DNA of 53,401 nt from Sphaerimonospora mesophila NBRC 14179 = JCM 3151 (GCA_001552515.1 BCRI01000041.1:1-53401); one strand, 5' to 3'; shown: positions 1 through 8,672, counted from the stretch's first letter. Numbers and translations are program-made. Notes: generated by a model from the letters alone, not told the origin.

Positions 1-657
1 GCGGAGCGCAAGGGTTACCCCACCGAGGTCTACGAGACGTCCTACGCCGAGGAGGCGGGCATCAAGTCCGCCACCTTCACGGTGAAGGCTCCCTACGCGT
101 ACGGCACGCTGAGGGGCGAGCACGGCACCCACCGGCTGGTCCGGATCAGCCCGTTCGACAACCAGGGCCGCCGCCAGACCTCGTTCGCCGGCGTGGACGT
201 GGTGCCGGTCGTCGAGCAGACCGATCACATCGACATCAACGAGGACGAGCTGCGCGTCGACGTCTACCGGTCGTCGGGACCGGGCGGCCAGGGCGTGAAC
301 ACCACGGACTCGGCCGTACGGATCACCCACATCCCGACCGGCATCGTGGTCTCCTGTCAGAACGAGCGCTCCCAGCTGCAGAACCGCGCGACGGCGATGG
401 CGGTCCTCCAGGCCAAGCTGCTGGAGCGCAAGCGTCAGGAGGAGGCCGCGGCGATGAACGAGCTGCGGGGCGAGTCCACGACCTCCTGGGGCACGCAGAT
501 CCGCAACTACGTCCTGCACCCCTACCAGATCGTCAAGGACCTGCGCACGGGCGTCGAGGCGGGCAACCCCAGCGCCGTGCTCGACGGCGACCTCGACGAG
601 TTCATCGAGGGCGAGATCCGCTGGATGCGCCGCCAGGAGAGCGACGGCGTCCAGTAG
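1..657 (+). CDS. prfB: Peptide chain release factor 2 (5'-truncated by window edge)
   Basis: Only the C-terminal part is present; the frame is open from base 1, so the start lies outside the window. Release factor 2 recognises UGA and UAA and triggers hydrolysis of peptidyl-tRNA on the ribosome. The peptide keeps the SPF tripeptide that reads the stop codon (in [11 protein letters not shown]) and the catalytic GGQ loop ([10 protein letters not shown]), followed by the usual basic helix and the C-terminal [12 protein letters not shown] segment. SPF rather than PxT separates RF2 from RF1. It opens the prfB-ftsEX-smpB-ssrA block found in many actinobacteria. No programmed frameshift site can be judged because the N-terminus is missing. 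Confidence 0.97.
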   Translation, partial: AERKGYPTEVYETSYAEEAGIKSATFTVKAPYAYGTLRGEHGTHRLVRISPFDNQGRRQTSFAGVDVVPVVEQTDHIDINEDELRVDVYRSSGPGGQGVNTTDSAVRITHIPTGIVVSCQNERSQLQNRATAMAVLQAKLLERKRQEEAAAMNELRGESTTSWGTQIRNYVLHPYQIVKDLRTGVEAGNPSAVLDGDLDEFIEGEIRWMRRQESDGVQ

Positions 658-710
658 CGGCCCTACCCGCCGGCGTCGGCAGCGGCGCCGGCGCCGGCGT
701 GCTCCGTGTC

Positions 711-899
711 CTAGTATCCGCCGATGTGCTTGAACGCCAGCAGGGCCATCGCCAGCAGCACGAGCAGCGTGATGATGATGGGCGAAAGGTTCCCGAAACC
801 GTGGTGGTGAACCTTGGCGCGGCCCTCCCGGCAGACGGGGCATCGGCCCTCCACCACGGGGCCGGCACACGCCGCGCAGATCAGATGTTCGCAGCTCAT
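711..899 (-). CDS. Small zinc-finger membrane protein, unknown function
   Basis: A 62-residue protein. Residues 1-25 hold a compact Cys/His cluster (CEHLIC, CAGPVVEGRC, PVCR) spaced like a zinc ribbon or RING-type knuckle. Residues about 38-58 form one strongly hydrophobic segment, and the chain ends in KHIGGY. I do not recognise a named family. The gene lies convergent to prfB and divergent from ftsE. The ordered cysteine pairs plus a single transmembrane helix argue that it is real and not a shadow. A small membrane-tethered metal-binding protein is the safe description; a role in division or translation would be a guess from neighbours only. Confidence 0.65.
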   Translation of the reverse strand: MSCEHLICAACAGPVVEGRCPVCREGRAKVHHHGFGNLSPIIITLLVLLAMALLAFKHIGGY

Positions 900-971
900 A
901 GCAGTTTTACCGCCCCACTACCCAAGGCCTAATTGTTTTGTTTCCGTTATGGACGTTCCATGCCAGTGTTA

Positions 972-1061
972 CCCCTAGACTGGCCTCTGGCCAACCGGGA
1001 CGTCGATCATCGTCAAGTGACCGGCGACCCCGGAACCGGATGTCCCACCCCCTAGACTGGC
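972..1061 (+). promoter_or_regulatory. Two copies of a TAGACT-containing promoter-like element upstream of ftsE
   Basis: The 13-mer CCCCTAGACTGGC occurs at 972-984 and again at 1049-1061. TAGACT is a good actinobacterial -10 hexamer (976-981 and 1053-1058). The second copy ends about 17 nt before the GTG of ftsE. No convincing -35 box is visible for either copy. Tandem promoters for ftsEX are an inference. Confidence 0.4.
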
Positions 1062-1077
1062 TTGCCGTGATGCGCCC

Positions 1078-1767
1078 GTGATCCATTTCGATAATGTCAC
1101 CAAGGTCTACGCGAACCAAAACCGGCCCGCCCTCGACCACGTGAGCGTGGACGTCGAAAAGGGCGAGTTCGTGTTCCTGGTCGGCCCCTCAGGGTCGGGG
1201 AAGTCCACCTTCCTCCGGCTTGTCCTGAAGGAGGAGCGGCCCAACGCCGGCACGATCCACGTGGCCGGCAAGGACCTCTCGCGGCTCTCCAACTTCAAGG
1301 TGCCCCATTTGCGCCGCCGCATAGGCTGCGTCTTCCAGGACTTCCGGCTGCTGCCGAAGAAGAACGTCTACGAGAACGTGGCGTTCGCGCTGGAGGTCAT
1401 CGGGAAGCCTCGCCGGTTCATCCGCAAGGTGGTGCCCGAGGTGATCGAGCTGGTGGGGCTCGAGGGCAAGGCCCACCGCATGCCCGAGGAGCTGTCCGGT
1501 GGCGAGCAGCAGCGGGTCGCGATGGCCCGCGCATTCGTCAACCGGCCGATGATCCTCCTGGCCGACGAGCCCACCGGAAACATCGACCCCGCGACCAGCA
1601 TCGGCATCATGAAGGTGCTCGACCGCATCAACAGGACCGGCACCACCGTGCTCATGGCGACGCACGACGCCGCCATCGTCGACTCCATGCGCAAGCGCGT
1701 GGTGGAGCTGGAGGACGGCAAGATCGTTCGCGACCAGTCTCGCGGCGTGTACGGCCAGGCTTATTAG
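1078..1767 (+). CDS. ftsE: Cell division ATP-binding protein FtsE
   Basis: Cytoplasmic ABC ATPase of the FtsEX complex, which couples ATP hydrolysis at the septum to activation of peptidoglycan hydrolases through FtsX. The 229-residue length is typical. Visible motifs are Walker [10 protein letters not shown] at residues 36-44, signature LSGGEQQ at 139-145, and Walker B ending in LLADEP with D163/E164, followed by the H-loop (MATHD). The GTG at 1078 fits family length; an ATG at 1071 is out of frame. It lies 14 nt before ftsX, so the two are surely co-transcribed. Confidence 0.96.
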   Translation: MIHFDNVTKVYANQNRPALDHVSVDVEKGEFVFLVGPSGSGKSTFLRLVLKEERPNAGTIHVAGKDLSRLSNFKVPHLRRRIGCVFQDFRLLPKKNVYENVAFALEVIGKPRRFIRKVVPEVIELVGLEGKAHRMPEELSGGEQQRVAMARAFVNRPMILLADEPTGNIDPATSIGIMKVLDRINRTGTTVLMATHDAAIVDSMRKRVVELEDGKIVRDQSRGVYGQAY

Positions 1768-1781
1768 GAGTAACTGGGACC

Positions 1782-2681
1782 ATGCGGGCCAACTTCATCT
1801 TCTCCGAGGTCTGGATCGGCCTTCGCCGCAACCTCACGATGACCATCGCGGTCATCGTGACCGTCGCCGTCGGCATGGCGTTGCTCGGCATCGGGCTGAT
1901 GATCAACTCCCAGGTCTCGACGATGACCAACTACTGGACCGACAAGGTCGAGCTGTCGGTCTTCCTCTGTCAGAAGGACAGCGCCTTCGAGACCTGCAAG
2001 GGCAAGCCCACGCTCAACCAGACGCAGAAGACACAGCTGCAGCAGACGATCGAGGGTCTTCCCGAGGTGGCCCAGGTCGAGTACGAGGATCAGAAGGCGG
2101 CGTACGAGAACTTCAAGGAGCAGCCGAACAACAAGGTCTTCCTGACCGTGATCCAGGCCAGCGACCTGCCCGACTCGTTCCGGGTCAAGCTCAAGGATCC
2201 GGACAACTCCCAGGCCGTCGTGAACGCCCTGTCGGGACAGGCCGGGATCGCCAACATCGTGAACCAGCGGGAGATCCTCGACACCTACTTCGGCTTCCTC
2301 GGCAAGCTGCAGTGGATGGCGCTCGGCGTGGCCATCATCATGGTGATCGCGGCCACCCTGCTGATCGCCAATACCGTACGGCTGTCGGCGTACAACCGTC
2401 GACGGGAGACCGGGATCATGCGGCTGGTCGGCGCGTCCAACCTCTACATCCAGTTGCCGTTCGTCATGGAGGGCGTGATCGCCGGCCTGATCGGCGGCGT
2501 CTGCGCGGCAGTCCTGCTGATCATCACCAAGATCCTCATCTTCGACGGGATCCAGTCGTACATGGCCCAGCCGCTCGGCTGGGACACCCTCGCCGGGGTG
2601 ATCACGTTCACGATGGTGGTCGGCGTGGTGATCTGTATCCTCGCCTCCTTCGTCACCCTGCGCCGCTACCTCCGGGTGTGA
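1782..2681 (+). CDS. ftsX: Cell division protein FtsX (permease-like)
   Basis: Membrane partner of FtsE. The 299-residue protein shows the FtsX plan: a cytoplasmic N-terminus, TM1 at about 21-44, a large extracellular domain of roughly 125 residues, then three further TM segments near 175-200, 223-250 and 270-295. The extracellular domain contains a cysteine pair (FLCQKD and ETCKG) that could form a disulphide. In mycobacteria this domain contacts the NlpC/P60 hydrolase RipC; no such hydrolase is in this window, but a PBP-like lipoprotein lies two genes downstream. The start ATG follows AGGAG at 1767-1771. Confidence 0.95.
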   Translation: MRANFIFSEVWIGLRRNLTMTIAVIVTVAVGMALLGIGLMINSQVSTMTNYWTDKVELSVFLCQKDSAFETCKGKPTLNQTQKTQLQQTIEGLPEVAQVEYEDQKAAYENFKEQPNNKVFLTVIQASDLPDSFRVKLKDPDNSQAVVNALSGQAGIANIVNQREILDTYFGFLGKLQWMALGVAIIMVIAATLLIANTVRLSAYNRRRETGIMRLVGASNLYIQLPFVMEGVIAGLIGGVCAAVLLIITKILIFDGIQSYMAQPLGWDTLAGVITFTMVVGVVICILASFVTLRRYLRV

Positions 2682-2749
2682 AAACGTACGGACAGGCGCC
2701 CGAACGCGCGCGGCGACGCCGCTCGCCGCGCCGACGGTAGGCTCCCTGT

Positions 2750-3232
2750 ATGCCACGTGAGACCGGGCGCAAGCTGATCGCCCAGAACAAGCGTGCCAGG
2801 CACGACTACTTCATCGAGGACACCTACGAGGCCGGTCTCGTGCTGACCGGGACCGAGGTGAAGTCGCTGCGCGCGGGCAAGGCCAACCTCACCGACGGCT
2901 ATGCCTCGATGCAGGACGGCGAGGCCTGGTTGATCAACGTGTACATCCCCGAGTACAGCCAGGGGACCTGGACCAATCACGCGGCGCGGCGTACCCGCAA
3001 GCTGCTGCTGCATCGCAAGGAGATCGGCAAGCTGCAGGCCACGCTGCGGGAGCGCGGCCTGACCCTGATCCCGCTGGCGCTGTACTTCAAGGACGGCCGG
3101 GCCAAGATCGAGATCGGTGTGGCGCGAGGCAAGAAGGACTACGACAAGCGCCAGACCCTGCTGGAGAAGCAGGCCGATCGGGAGATGGCCAGGGCCATGT
3201 CGAACGCGGTCCGCCGCCGGGGAGGCCGTTAG
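2750..3232 (+). CDS. smpB: SsrA-binding protein SmpB
   Basis: SmpB binds the tRNA-like domain of tmRNA and carries it into the A site of stalled ribosomes for trans-translation. The 160-residue protein starts with the family signature ([17 protein letters not shown], then [20 protein letters not shown]) and ends with the basic tail ([18 protein letters not shown] and an arginine-rich stretch) that enters the mRNA channel. Its RNA partner ssrA lies 2.3 kb downstream in the same orientation. The next gene starts 3 nt after its stop, so translation is probably coupled. Confidence 0.97.
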   Translation: MPRETGRKLIAQNKRARHDYFIEDTYEAGLVLTGTEVKSLRAGKANLTDGYASMQDGEAWLINVYIPEYSQGTWTNHAARRTRKLLLHRKEIGKLQATLRERGLTLIPLALYFKDGRAKIEIGVARGKKDYDKRQTLLEKQADREMARAMSNAVRRRGGR

Positions 3233-3235
3233 GTC

Positions 3236-5164
3236 GTGTCCCGACCCGTGTCCGCGACCACCGCCCGCGCGCGAGCCGTACGCGCCACGCTCGCGCTGGG
3301 GCTGACGATGCCCCTGCTGACGGCGTGCTTCGAGGAGCCGTCACCGCACGAGGCCGTGCGGGACTTCCTCGTCGGCTGGGAGACCGGGGAGTACCGCGAG
3401 GCCGCCAAGCGTGCCGACGGCGACCCGGCGGTCGTGCGCGAGGCGCTGGAGAACGCCCGGCTGCAACTCGACGCCGCCTCGATCCGCTTCCAGGTGAAGG
3501 GGATCACCCGTGACGGCGAGACCGCCAGGGCCGACTACCACGCCGAGGTGGACCTGGGGGAGAACAACCCCCTCTGGGAGTACGACGGCGCGCTGCCGCT
3601 GCACGTGGTCGACGGAAAGTGGAAGGTCCGGTGGTCGCCGAGCGTGATCCATCCCGACCTGCACGACGGGCAGCGCCTGGCGGTGGCGACCAGGCCCGAG
3701 GGCCGCAAGCCGATCCTCGACCGGGACGGCAATCCGCTGCAGGACGGGACGATCCTCTACGTGGCCGGGGTCTATCCGGCGAAGATCAAGGACCCCGACC
3801 GGCTGTGCGACGAGCTGTCGCGGGTCACCGGCTTCGCCCAGGACCGGTTGCTCAGCCGGATCCTCTCGTCGCCGCCGCAGGACTTCGTCCCGCTCGCGAC
3901 GTTCGGACGCACCAAGTTCGCCCAGCTCAAGGACAAGCTGCGGGCGATCAACGGCATCAACATCGTCACCGACAACCCGCCGGTGGCGCCGAAGTCGCCG
4001 GTGCAGATCGTGGGACGGGTCAGCGCGATCACCCCCGAGGCCGAGCAGCAGCTCGGCGGTCCCCAGCGGGCGGGGGACTCGGTCGGCCGCGATGGCCTGC
4101 AGCGTGCCTACCAGGATCAGCTGACCGGCTCGACCGAGACCAGCGTCGTCATCCTCGACAGCCGGACCGGCAAGCAGGTCAAGGAGCTCAAGGCGTGGCG
4201 GCCGGTGCGCAAGGCGATGCCGGTGCAGACGACCATCGACAGCGCCGCCCAGAACGCGGGCGACGCCGCGGTGGCCGCCGTACGGTCGTCCGCGCTCGTC
4301 GCCGTCAAGAGCTCCACCGGTGAGATCCTCGCCGTGTCCACGAACGGCCTCCACCAGGAGAAGGACGCACTCGCCGGCAAATATCCGGCCGGCACGACGT
4401 TTTCGATCATCGCCGCCGCAGGTCTGCTCAAGGGGGGCCTCGATCCGATGCAGCGGGTGCCGTGCAGCGCCGACCGCACGGTTGGCGGCGCGCGGTTCCA
4501 GCAGCCGGGCGTCGTCGGGCTCGTCACGCCGACGTTCCGTACGGACTTCGCCGAGGGGTGCGTGACCGCCCTCGCCTCGATGGCCCGGCGGATCAACGGA
4601 CGGTCGCTGAGCGCGACCGCGTCCCAGTTCGGGATCGGCGCGGAGTGGGGGCTGCCGCTCAGGACGTTCAGCGGTTCCGTCCCCAACGCGAACAGCGACG
4701 CGGCCGTCGCCCGGGTCATCGCCGGGCAGACCACGCAGGTGAGCCCGCTGACGATGGCTCTCGTGGCCGCGGCGGTCGACTCCGGGACGTGGCGCCCGCC
4801 GGTGCTGGTCACCTCGCCGGCGGAGACCGTTCCCCGATCCTCGTCCGGCACCCTGCCCGAGGGGCCGCAACCGGGCCGGCCGCAGCCCATCACGCTCGAC
4901 GCCACCACCATCGTCAAGCTGCGCGCGCTGATGCGCGCCGGGGTCACCTCCGGCGCGGCCCGTGGTGCCGACGCCCCCGGCGGCGAGGTGTACGGCGTTG
5001 CCGCCCAGACCACCCGCGTGGAGAAGAAGCAGCGGGTGAACCTGGCGTGGTTCGTGGGCTGGCAGGACGACGTGGCGGTGGCCGTACTCGCCGAGAACGC
5101 CGACACGGCGGCGGCTTCCGCGATCGCCGGGACGTTCTTCCGGGGTCTGCCGGACACCCGCTGA
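3236..5164 (+). CDS. Lipoprotein with penicillin-binding-protein fold and altered active site (pseudo-transpeptidase)
   Basis: A 642-residue protein with a signal peptide and lipobox LLTAC (Cys31), an NTF2-like N-terminal domain (about 36-140; MecA_N-like), a dimerisation-like middle region and a C-terminal transpeptidase fold. At the place of the catalytic SxxK (family form YPPGSTFK) it has YPAGTTFS: residues 387-390 read TTFS, so the nucleophile Ser is Thr and the Lys is Ser. The SxN motif is replaced by GCV (441-443) and the KTG motif by QTT (591-593). All three catalytic motifs are therefore lost while the fold framing (AWFVGW) remains. It is probably a structural or regulatory wall protein on the outer membrane face rather than an enzyme. 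It follows smpB by 3 nt and shares the ftsEX block. Confidence 0.85.
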   Translation: MSRPVSATTARARAVRATLALGLTMPLLTACFEEPSPHEAVRDFLVGWETGEYREAAKRADGDPAVVREALENARLQLDAASIRFQVKGITRDGETARADYHAEVDLGENNPLWEYDGALPLHVVDGKWKVRWSPSVIHPDLHDGQRLAVATRPEGRKPILDRDGNPLQDGTILYVAGVYPAKIKDPDRLCDELSRVTGFAQDRLLSRILSSPPQDFVPLATFGRTKFAQLKDKLRAINGINIVTDNPPVAPKSPVQIVGRVSAITPEAEQQLGGPQRAGDSVGRDGLQRAYQDQLTGSTETSVVILDSRTGKQVKELKAWRPVRKAMPVQTTIDSAAQNAGDAAVAAVRSSALVAVKSSTGEILAVSTNGLHQEKDALAGKYPAGTTFSIIAAAGLLKGGLDPMQRVPCSADRTVGGARFQQPGVVGLVTPTFRTDFAEGCVTALASMARRINGRSLSATASQFGIGAEWGLPLRTFSGSVPNANSDAAVARVIAGQTTQVSPLTMALVAAAVDSGTWRPPVLVTSPAETVPRSSSGTLPEGPQPGRPQPITLDATTIVKLRALMRAGVTSGAARGADAPGGEVYGVAAQTTRVEKKQRVNLAWFVGWQDDVAVAVLAENADTAAASAIAGTFFRGLPDTR

Positions 5165-5542
5165 AAAATTCTCGGCCCGGCGAGCAACCTTCTGCGGCCT
5201 CCCCTGCGTCTTTCTAGGTGACTGGGCACCGCTTGGGGGGTTGCGGGCTCAGTCGCCGTGATGAGACCAGGGCTCCATCTCGGGGGGAGCCCTGCCGTCC
5301 GGACCGGCTCGACCCTGCCGGTCGGCCCCCGGGACGTGCGCGTAACGCCACGTTCCGGGGGCTTCGCCGTACCGGTGGACCTCCCGGACGCCCCCTTGAA
5401 CAAGCCTGGAGGGAATCTCGCTCGCGCCCCGGGCGTTGTCATAGCTAGACTGAGGACGCCCGGATCCGGCGGGCGACCGGCCCATCGAGGGAACGGTCGA
5501 CGGGGATGCGGGTTGACAACTGGATAGCTGCGTTTTTTCGCA
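5165..5542. other. Intergenic region upstream of ssrA
   Basis: No credible gene. It contains a TAGACT hexamer (5446-5451) and a perfect TTGACA (5513-5518). The TTGACA is too close to the tmRNA 5' end for a standard promoter with a transcript starting upstream of 5543, so the true ssrA promoter is not fixed by eye. The TAGACT is the better -10 candidate. Confidence 0.4.
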
Positions 5543-5926
5543 GGGGGTGACCGGTTTCGACTTCGGCATTGCAAGTCAGGGGAAGCGGGTCGGGGACTGC
5601 GGACATAACCCCGTTAACACTGTGACCGCGAAAAAATAAGTGCCAATAACACGCGCACTGAGGTTAGCCAGGGTTCCCTGGCTCTCGCTGCCTAACCAGC
5701 GAGACCTCTGTCAGCCCGGGAGTGCCTCCGGCCCGGATCTGACATCGCTAGGAGGCTCAACCGGCCGACCCGGTCACGGGGTCGTTCGGGAAACCAAACA
5801 GTGACTGGGCCCGTCGGCGACTCGCCTGTGAGATCACCGGGGCCGAGAAAATCGGAACAGGCTGCACCCGGAGAAGCCCTGTCTTGGTGCTGAAGGACGC
5901 GGGTTCGATTCCCGCCACCTCCACCA
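5543..5926 (+). ncRNA. ssrA: Transfer-messenger RNA (tmRNA)
   Basis: The 5' end GGGGGTG (5543-5549) pairs with CACCTCC (5916-5922), giving the acceptor stem with one G-U pair, followed by the discriminator A and CCA (5924-5926). The T-arm GGGTTCGATTCCC is intact and the 5' part has the usual GACCGGTTTCGAC. The tag reading frame starts at GCC 5642 and ends at TAA 5693-5695. With the resume alanine it encodes ANNTRTEVSQGSLALAA, ending in the LALAA-type degron seen by ClpXP-class proteases. It rescues stalled ribosomes with SmpB. CCA is encoded in the DNA. Confidence 0.97.
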
Positions 5927-5930
5927 GCGA

Positions 5931-5960
5931 CGCCCCCGCCCTGACCGGCGGGGGCGTTTT
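5931..5960 (+). terminator. Rho-independent terminator of ssrA
   Basis: Perfect 10-bp stem CGCCCCCGCC / GGCGGGGGCG (5931-5940 with 5947-5956), a 6-nt loop CTGACC, then TTTT at 5957-5960. It begins 4 nt after the tmRNA CCA end. Confidence 0.93.
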
Positions 5961-6065
5961 CGTTTCCCCGGCCGCGGGGGGCGATGGTGATGTCGTATAT
6001 CACTGTCGAACAGCCAGGATGATCTGGCTGTTCGACAGATTGACCACGCGAGATGCGGGCGTCGG

Positions 6066-7640
6066 TCAGGTCGTGGGTCTTGCCGGGCCGGCCCAGAACG
6101 CGCACCGGTGGGCGGCGGCGACGTCGATCGGCCCCGTCGGGTCGGGCGGGAGCGCCAGCGACTGCGTGCCGGGGCGGGTGGGGGTGAAGGTCTGCCAGCG
6201 GGGCAGGCCGGGCGTGTTGGGGTCGCCGGTGCGGGCGAACGCCGTCCAGTATCTGATCATGGTGGTGGACAGCTGCCGCCGGCGGGCGTCGAGGCCCGGA
6301 ACGGGGAAGAGGTATGCCAGTTCCGCACCGTGTGCGGCCTCGAGCGGGAAGTCCGAGCCCGGGATCTCGGTCACGAAGTCGTCCCCGGCGAACTCGAACG
6401 CGTACGTGCGAACCCGCTGGGCGAGGCTCCGGTTCCGCTCGTACGTCGGGCAGGCGAACAGCATATCGGTGGTCAGCGCCGCCCAGGCCAGCCCCGGAGA
6501 GGCGTACCGCGCGAGGGGGTAGTGGCGGGCGACGCGGTCGGCCTGCTCGCCGAACGCGTGCCGCAGCAGCCGGGCGTACGTCCGGGCGGTGATCGGCGTG
6601 CCGGGCAGCTCGTAGAAGAGGGCGACCATGTAGCGCATCTCGTCCCGGGTGGTGCCGGAGATGACCGGGACGCGGTGGAACCTGCCGGTGGCCAGGGCGC
6701 GTTCGGGGTCCTGTGGGAGCACCGGGCTGCCGACCGCGGGGGTGATGAACTGGTCGTGCAGGGTCAGCAGGCGCTCGGTGGGCACCCGGCGCAGGCAGGC
6801 GAGGGCTGTCGCCGCGTCGGTGCAGCCGAGCCGCTCGGCGACGCGAGCGCCGTCGGCCTGCCGGTCGGCGACGGACGGCCACTGGCGGAAGGCGGGCACG
6901 CCGGGGAACATGGTCCCGGCCGGCACCGAACCGGTGCACGGGGCGCTCTGCATGATCGCACGCTGGAAGAGGCCGGCTGCTCGTGGTGATGCGAGGTGCG
7001 CGCAGACACTTTTGCCCCCGGCAGACTCCCCGAACAGCGTGACGTTGCCCGGATCTCCGCCGAACGCGGTGGCGTTGCGGCGCACCCAGCGCAGCGCGGC
7101 CTGCTGGTCTTCCAGGGCGAAACCGCCGGAGCCGGCCAGACCCGCGTGGGCGAACAGTCCGAAGACGCCCAGCCGGTAGTTGACGGTGACGACGATGACG
7201 CCCCCGGTCGTGGCCAGGTGGCGGGCGTCGAAGTCACTGCCGGCGCCCTCGATGAATCCTCCGCCGTGCAGCCATACCATCACCGGCTTGCGCCCGCCGG
7301 CGGCGCGGGGGACGGTGACGTTGAGGTAGAGGCAGTCCTCGGACGTGCCGGTCGGCTGTCCCGGGGGCGTGGGCTGGGCGCAGCGTCGGCCCGGGTTGGT
7401 GGCATCCCGGACACCGGGCCACGGCCGGGCGGGCGCGGGCGAGCGCCAGCGCCGGTCGCCGGTGGGAGCGGCGGCGTAGGGAATCCCCTGGAACACGCGG
7501 TGGTCGTCGGCCTGTATACCTTTCACCCAGCCGAGATCCGTGCGGACCAGTGCGCCCTCATGAGCGGTGGCAGCGGTGGGCGAGGCCGAGATCAGTAGCG
7601 CCACACAGGCGACCAGCGCCGCACGGCATCGCCCCTTCAC
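6066..7640 (-). CDS. Secreted type B carboxylesterase
   Basis: A 524-residue alpha/beta hydrolase of the carboxylesterase type B family. Residues 1-26 are a signal peptide (basic start, hydrophobic core, ATA cleavage site). The oxyanion motif HGGG is at 125-128, the family signature EDCLYLN at 101-107, and the nucleophile elbow GESAGG has Ser206. Later E and H residues (for example AAHGAEL) supply the rest of the triad. The GTG at 7640 is chosen because it yields the signal peptide and overlaps the stop of the upstream small gene (GTGA); the longer open frame to 7874 would give a non-secretory N-terminus. Substrate unknown; probably an ester in the medium. Confidence 0.88.
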   Translation of the reverse strand: MKGRCRAALVACVALLISASPTAATAHEGALVRTDLGWVKGIQADDHRVFQGIPYAAAPTGDRRWRSPAPARPWPGVRDATNPGRRCAQPTPPGQPTGTSEDCLYLNVTVPRAAGGRKPVMVWLHGGGFIEGAGSDFDARHLATTGGVIVVTVNYRLGVFGLFAHAGLAGSGGFALEDQQAALRWVRRNATAFGGDPGNVTLFGESAGGKSVCAHLASPRAAGLFQRAIMQSAPCTGSVPAGTMFPGVPAFRQWPSVADRQADGARVAERLGCTDAATALACLRRVPTERLLTLHDQFITPAVGSPVLPQDPERALATGRFHRVPVISGTTRDEMRYMVALFYELPGTPITARTYARLLRHAFGEQADRVARHYPLARYASPGLAWAALTTDMLFACPTYERNRSLAQRVRTYAFEFAGDDFVTEIPGSDFPLEAAHGAELAYLFPVPGLDARRRQLSTTMIRYWTAFARTGDPNTPGLPRWQTFTPTRPGTQSLALPPDPTGPIDVAAAHRCAFWAGPARPTT

Positions 7641-7840
7641 GCCCTGCGGCCCTTCAGCCGGGCCGCCGCGACCAGTACGAGGCCGAGCAGGCCCACGGCT
7701 GCGCCGGTCCACGGGGGCAGATCGGTCGTGCGCTCGGCGACCGCCAGCAGTCCCCAGTCGATCCCCCAGAGCCACCGGGTCAGGGCGTTGCCGAAGCCCT
7801 GGATCACCAGCACCACACCCGCGATCATCATGACTCGCAT
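7637..7840 (-). CDS. Small two-helix membrane protein
   Basis: A 67-residue protein starting MRVMMIAGVVLV, with two hydrophobic segments (about 2-20 and 44-60) separated by a short loop containing RWLWGIDWG. Its TGA overlaps the GTG of the esterase gene by 4 nt, which signals translational coupling and makes the gene credible despite its size. It is transcribed divergently from the TetR gene. Small proteins of this layout are common beside TetR regulators in actinomycetes; the function is unknown. Confidence 0.7.
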   Translation of the reverse strand: MRVMMIAGVVLVIQGFGNALTRWLWGIDWGLLAVAERTTDLPPWTGAAVGLLGLVLVAAARLKGRRA

Positions 7841-7917
7841 CCTCCGATCTCCCAGGACGGCCCCGAGATAGCAAATCAATACACCTGTACGGTAATGTAG
7901 TGGGTGAGGATAGCAGA

Positions 7918-7930
7918 ACAAGTCGCTTGT
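7918..7930. promoter_or_regulatory. Candidate TetR operator
   Basis: Inverted repeat ACAAG-TCG-CTTGT lies in the 111-nt space between the divergent membrane-protein/esterase pair and the TetR gene. The position suits repression of both directions. The assignment rests on symmetry and location only. Confidence 0.4.
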
Positions 7931-7951
7931 ATCGAAATGCTGGAGAGTGCC

Positions 7952-8572
7952 GTGGGCAAGGACAGTCGTACGCGGGGTTTGGGGGCCCGGCATGAGGAGC
8001 GGCGGCGGCAGATCGCGGAGGCCCTGCTGGCGATGATCGACCTCCACGGGCTCGACGCGGTGAGCCTGCGTGACGTGGCGGCCGGGGCGGAGGTCTCGCT
8101 GGGCGCCGTCCAGCACTATTTCCGCAGCAAGGACGAGATGCTGCTGTTCGCCTTGGACTACATCAGCGAGCAGGGAACCGACAGGGTACGGCGGAGCCTC
8201 AGCCTGGGAGGGCAGTCGCCACGCGCAGTGCTGCGCGGCATCCTGGCCGAACTGGTGCCCGGCGATGACCGGCGCCGCGCCGAGCTGCGCATCGCGACCG
8301 CGTTCACCGCCCGCTCGCTGGTGAACCCGAAACTGGCCGACCACCTGCGCGCGGGCTACGCCGCGCTGCATGAGGTGCTGGTCCTGCTGATCCGCCAGGC
8401 CCAGGACGCCGGCGAGGTGTCCGCCGGACCGGATCCCGAACGGGCGGCGGCGGCGCTGTTCGCGCTGGCCGAGGGTCTCGGCACGCATGTACTCATCGGG
8501 CACGGCAGTCCGGAGACGGCACTCGCCGTCCTGGACGAGCACCTCGACCGGCTCTTCGCCACCGCGCCCTGA
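7952..8572 (+). CDS. TetR/AcrR-family transcriptional regulator
   Basis: N-terminal HTH of TetR type: RQIAEALLAMIDLHGLDAVSLRDVAAGAEVS then LGAVQHYFRSKDEM, the classic recognition helix and linker. The C-terminal domain is alpha-helical with no recognised ligand pocket signature. The start is uncertain. GTG 7952 has GGAGAG 4 nt upstream and gives 206 residues; ATG 7937 and GTG 7904 are in frame alternatives, but the last would overlap the palindrome at 7918-7930. The divergent partner genes are its likely targets. Confidence 0.88.
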   Translation: MGKDSRTRGLGARHEERRRQIAEALLAMIDLHGLDAVSLRDVAAGAEVSLGAVQHYFRSKDEMLLFALDYISEQGTDRVRRSLSLGGQSPRAVLRGILAELVPGDDRRRAELRIATAFTARSLVNPKLADHLRAGYAALHEVLVLLIRQAQDAGEVSAGPDPERAAAALFALAEGLGTHVLIGHGSPETALAVLDEHLDRLFATAP

Positions 8573-8672
8573 GGCTCGGTACGTGAACGGTGACTCATGT
8601 GTTCAAGCCGGCGGTAGCGATCACCTCCGGCAGTGCGGCGGCCGGTCGGCGGACGTCGTCTAGAGTCGCGGG

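Noticed and set aside
907-1140. Small minus-strand frame upstream of ftsE
   Set aside because: It overlaps the ftsE start and its likely promoter, with no domain and no ribosome site.
5513-5518. TTGACA as the -35 box of the ssrA promoter
   Set aside because: A 17-nt spacing puts the -10 at the tmRNA 5' end, so transcription would start inside the RNA.
5884-6522. Open frame over the tmRNA 3' end and its terminator
   Set aside because: It crosses the T-arm, CCA end and terminator of ssrA and is antisense to the esterase gene.
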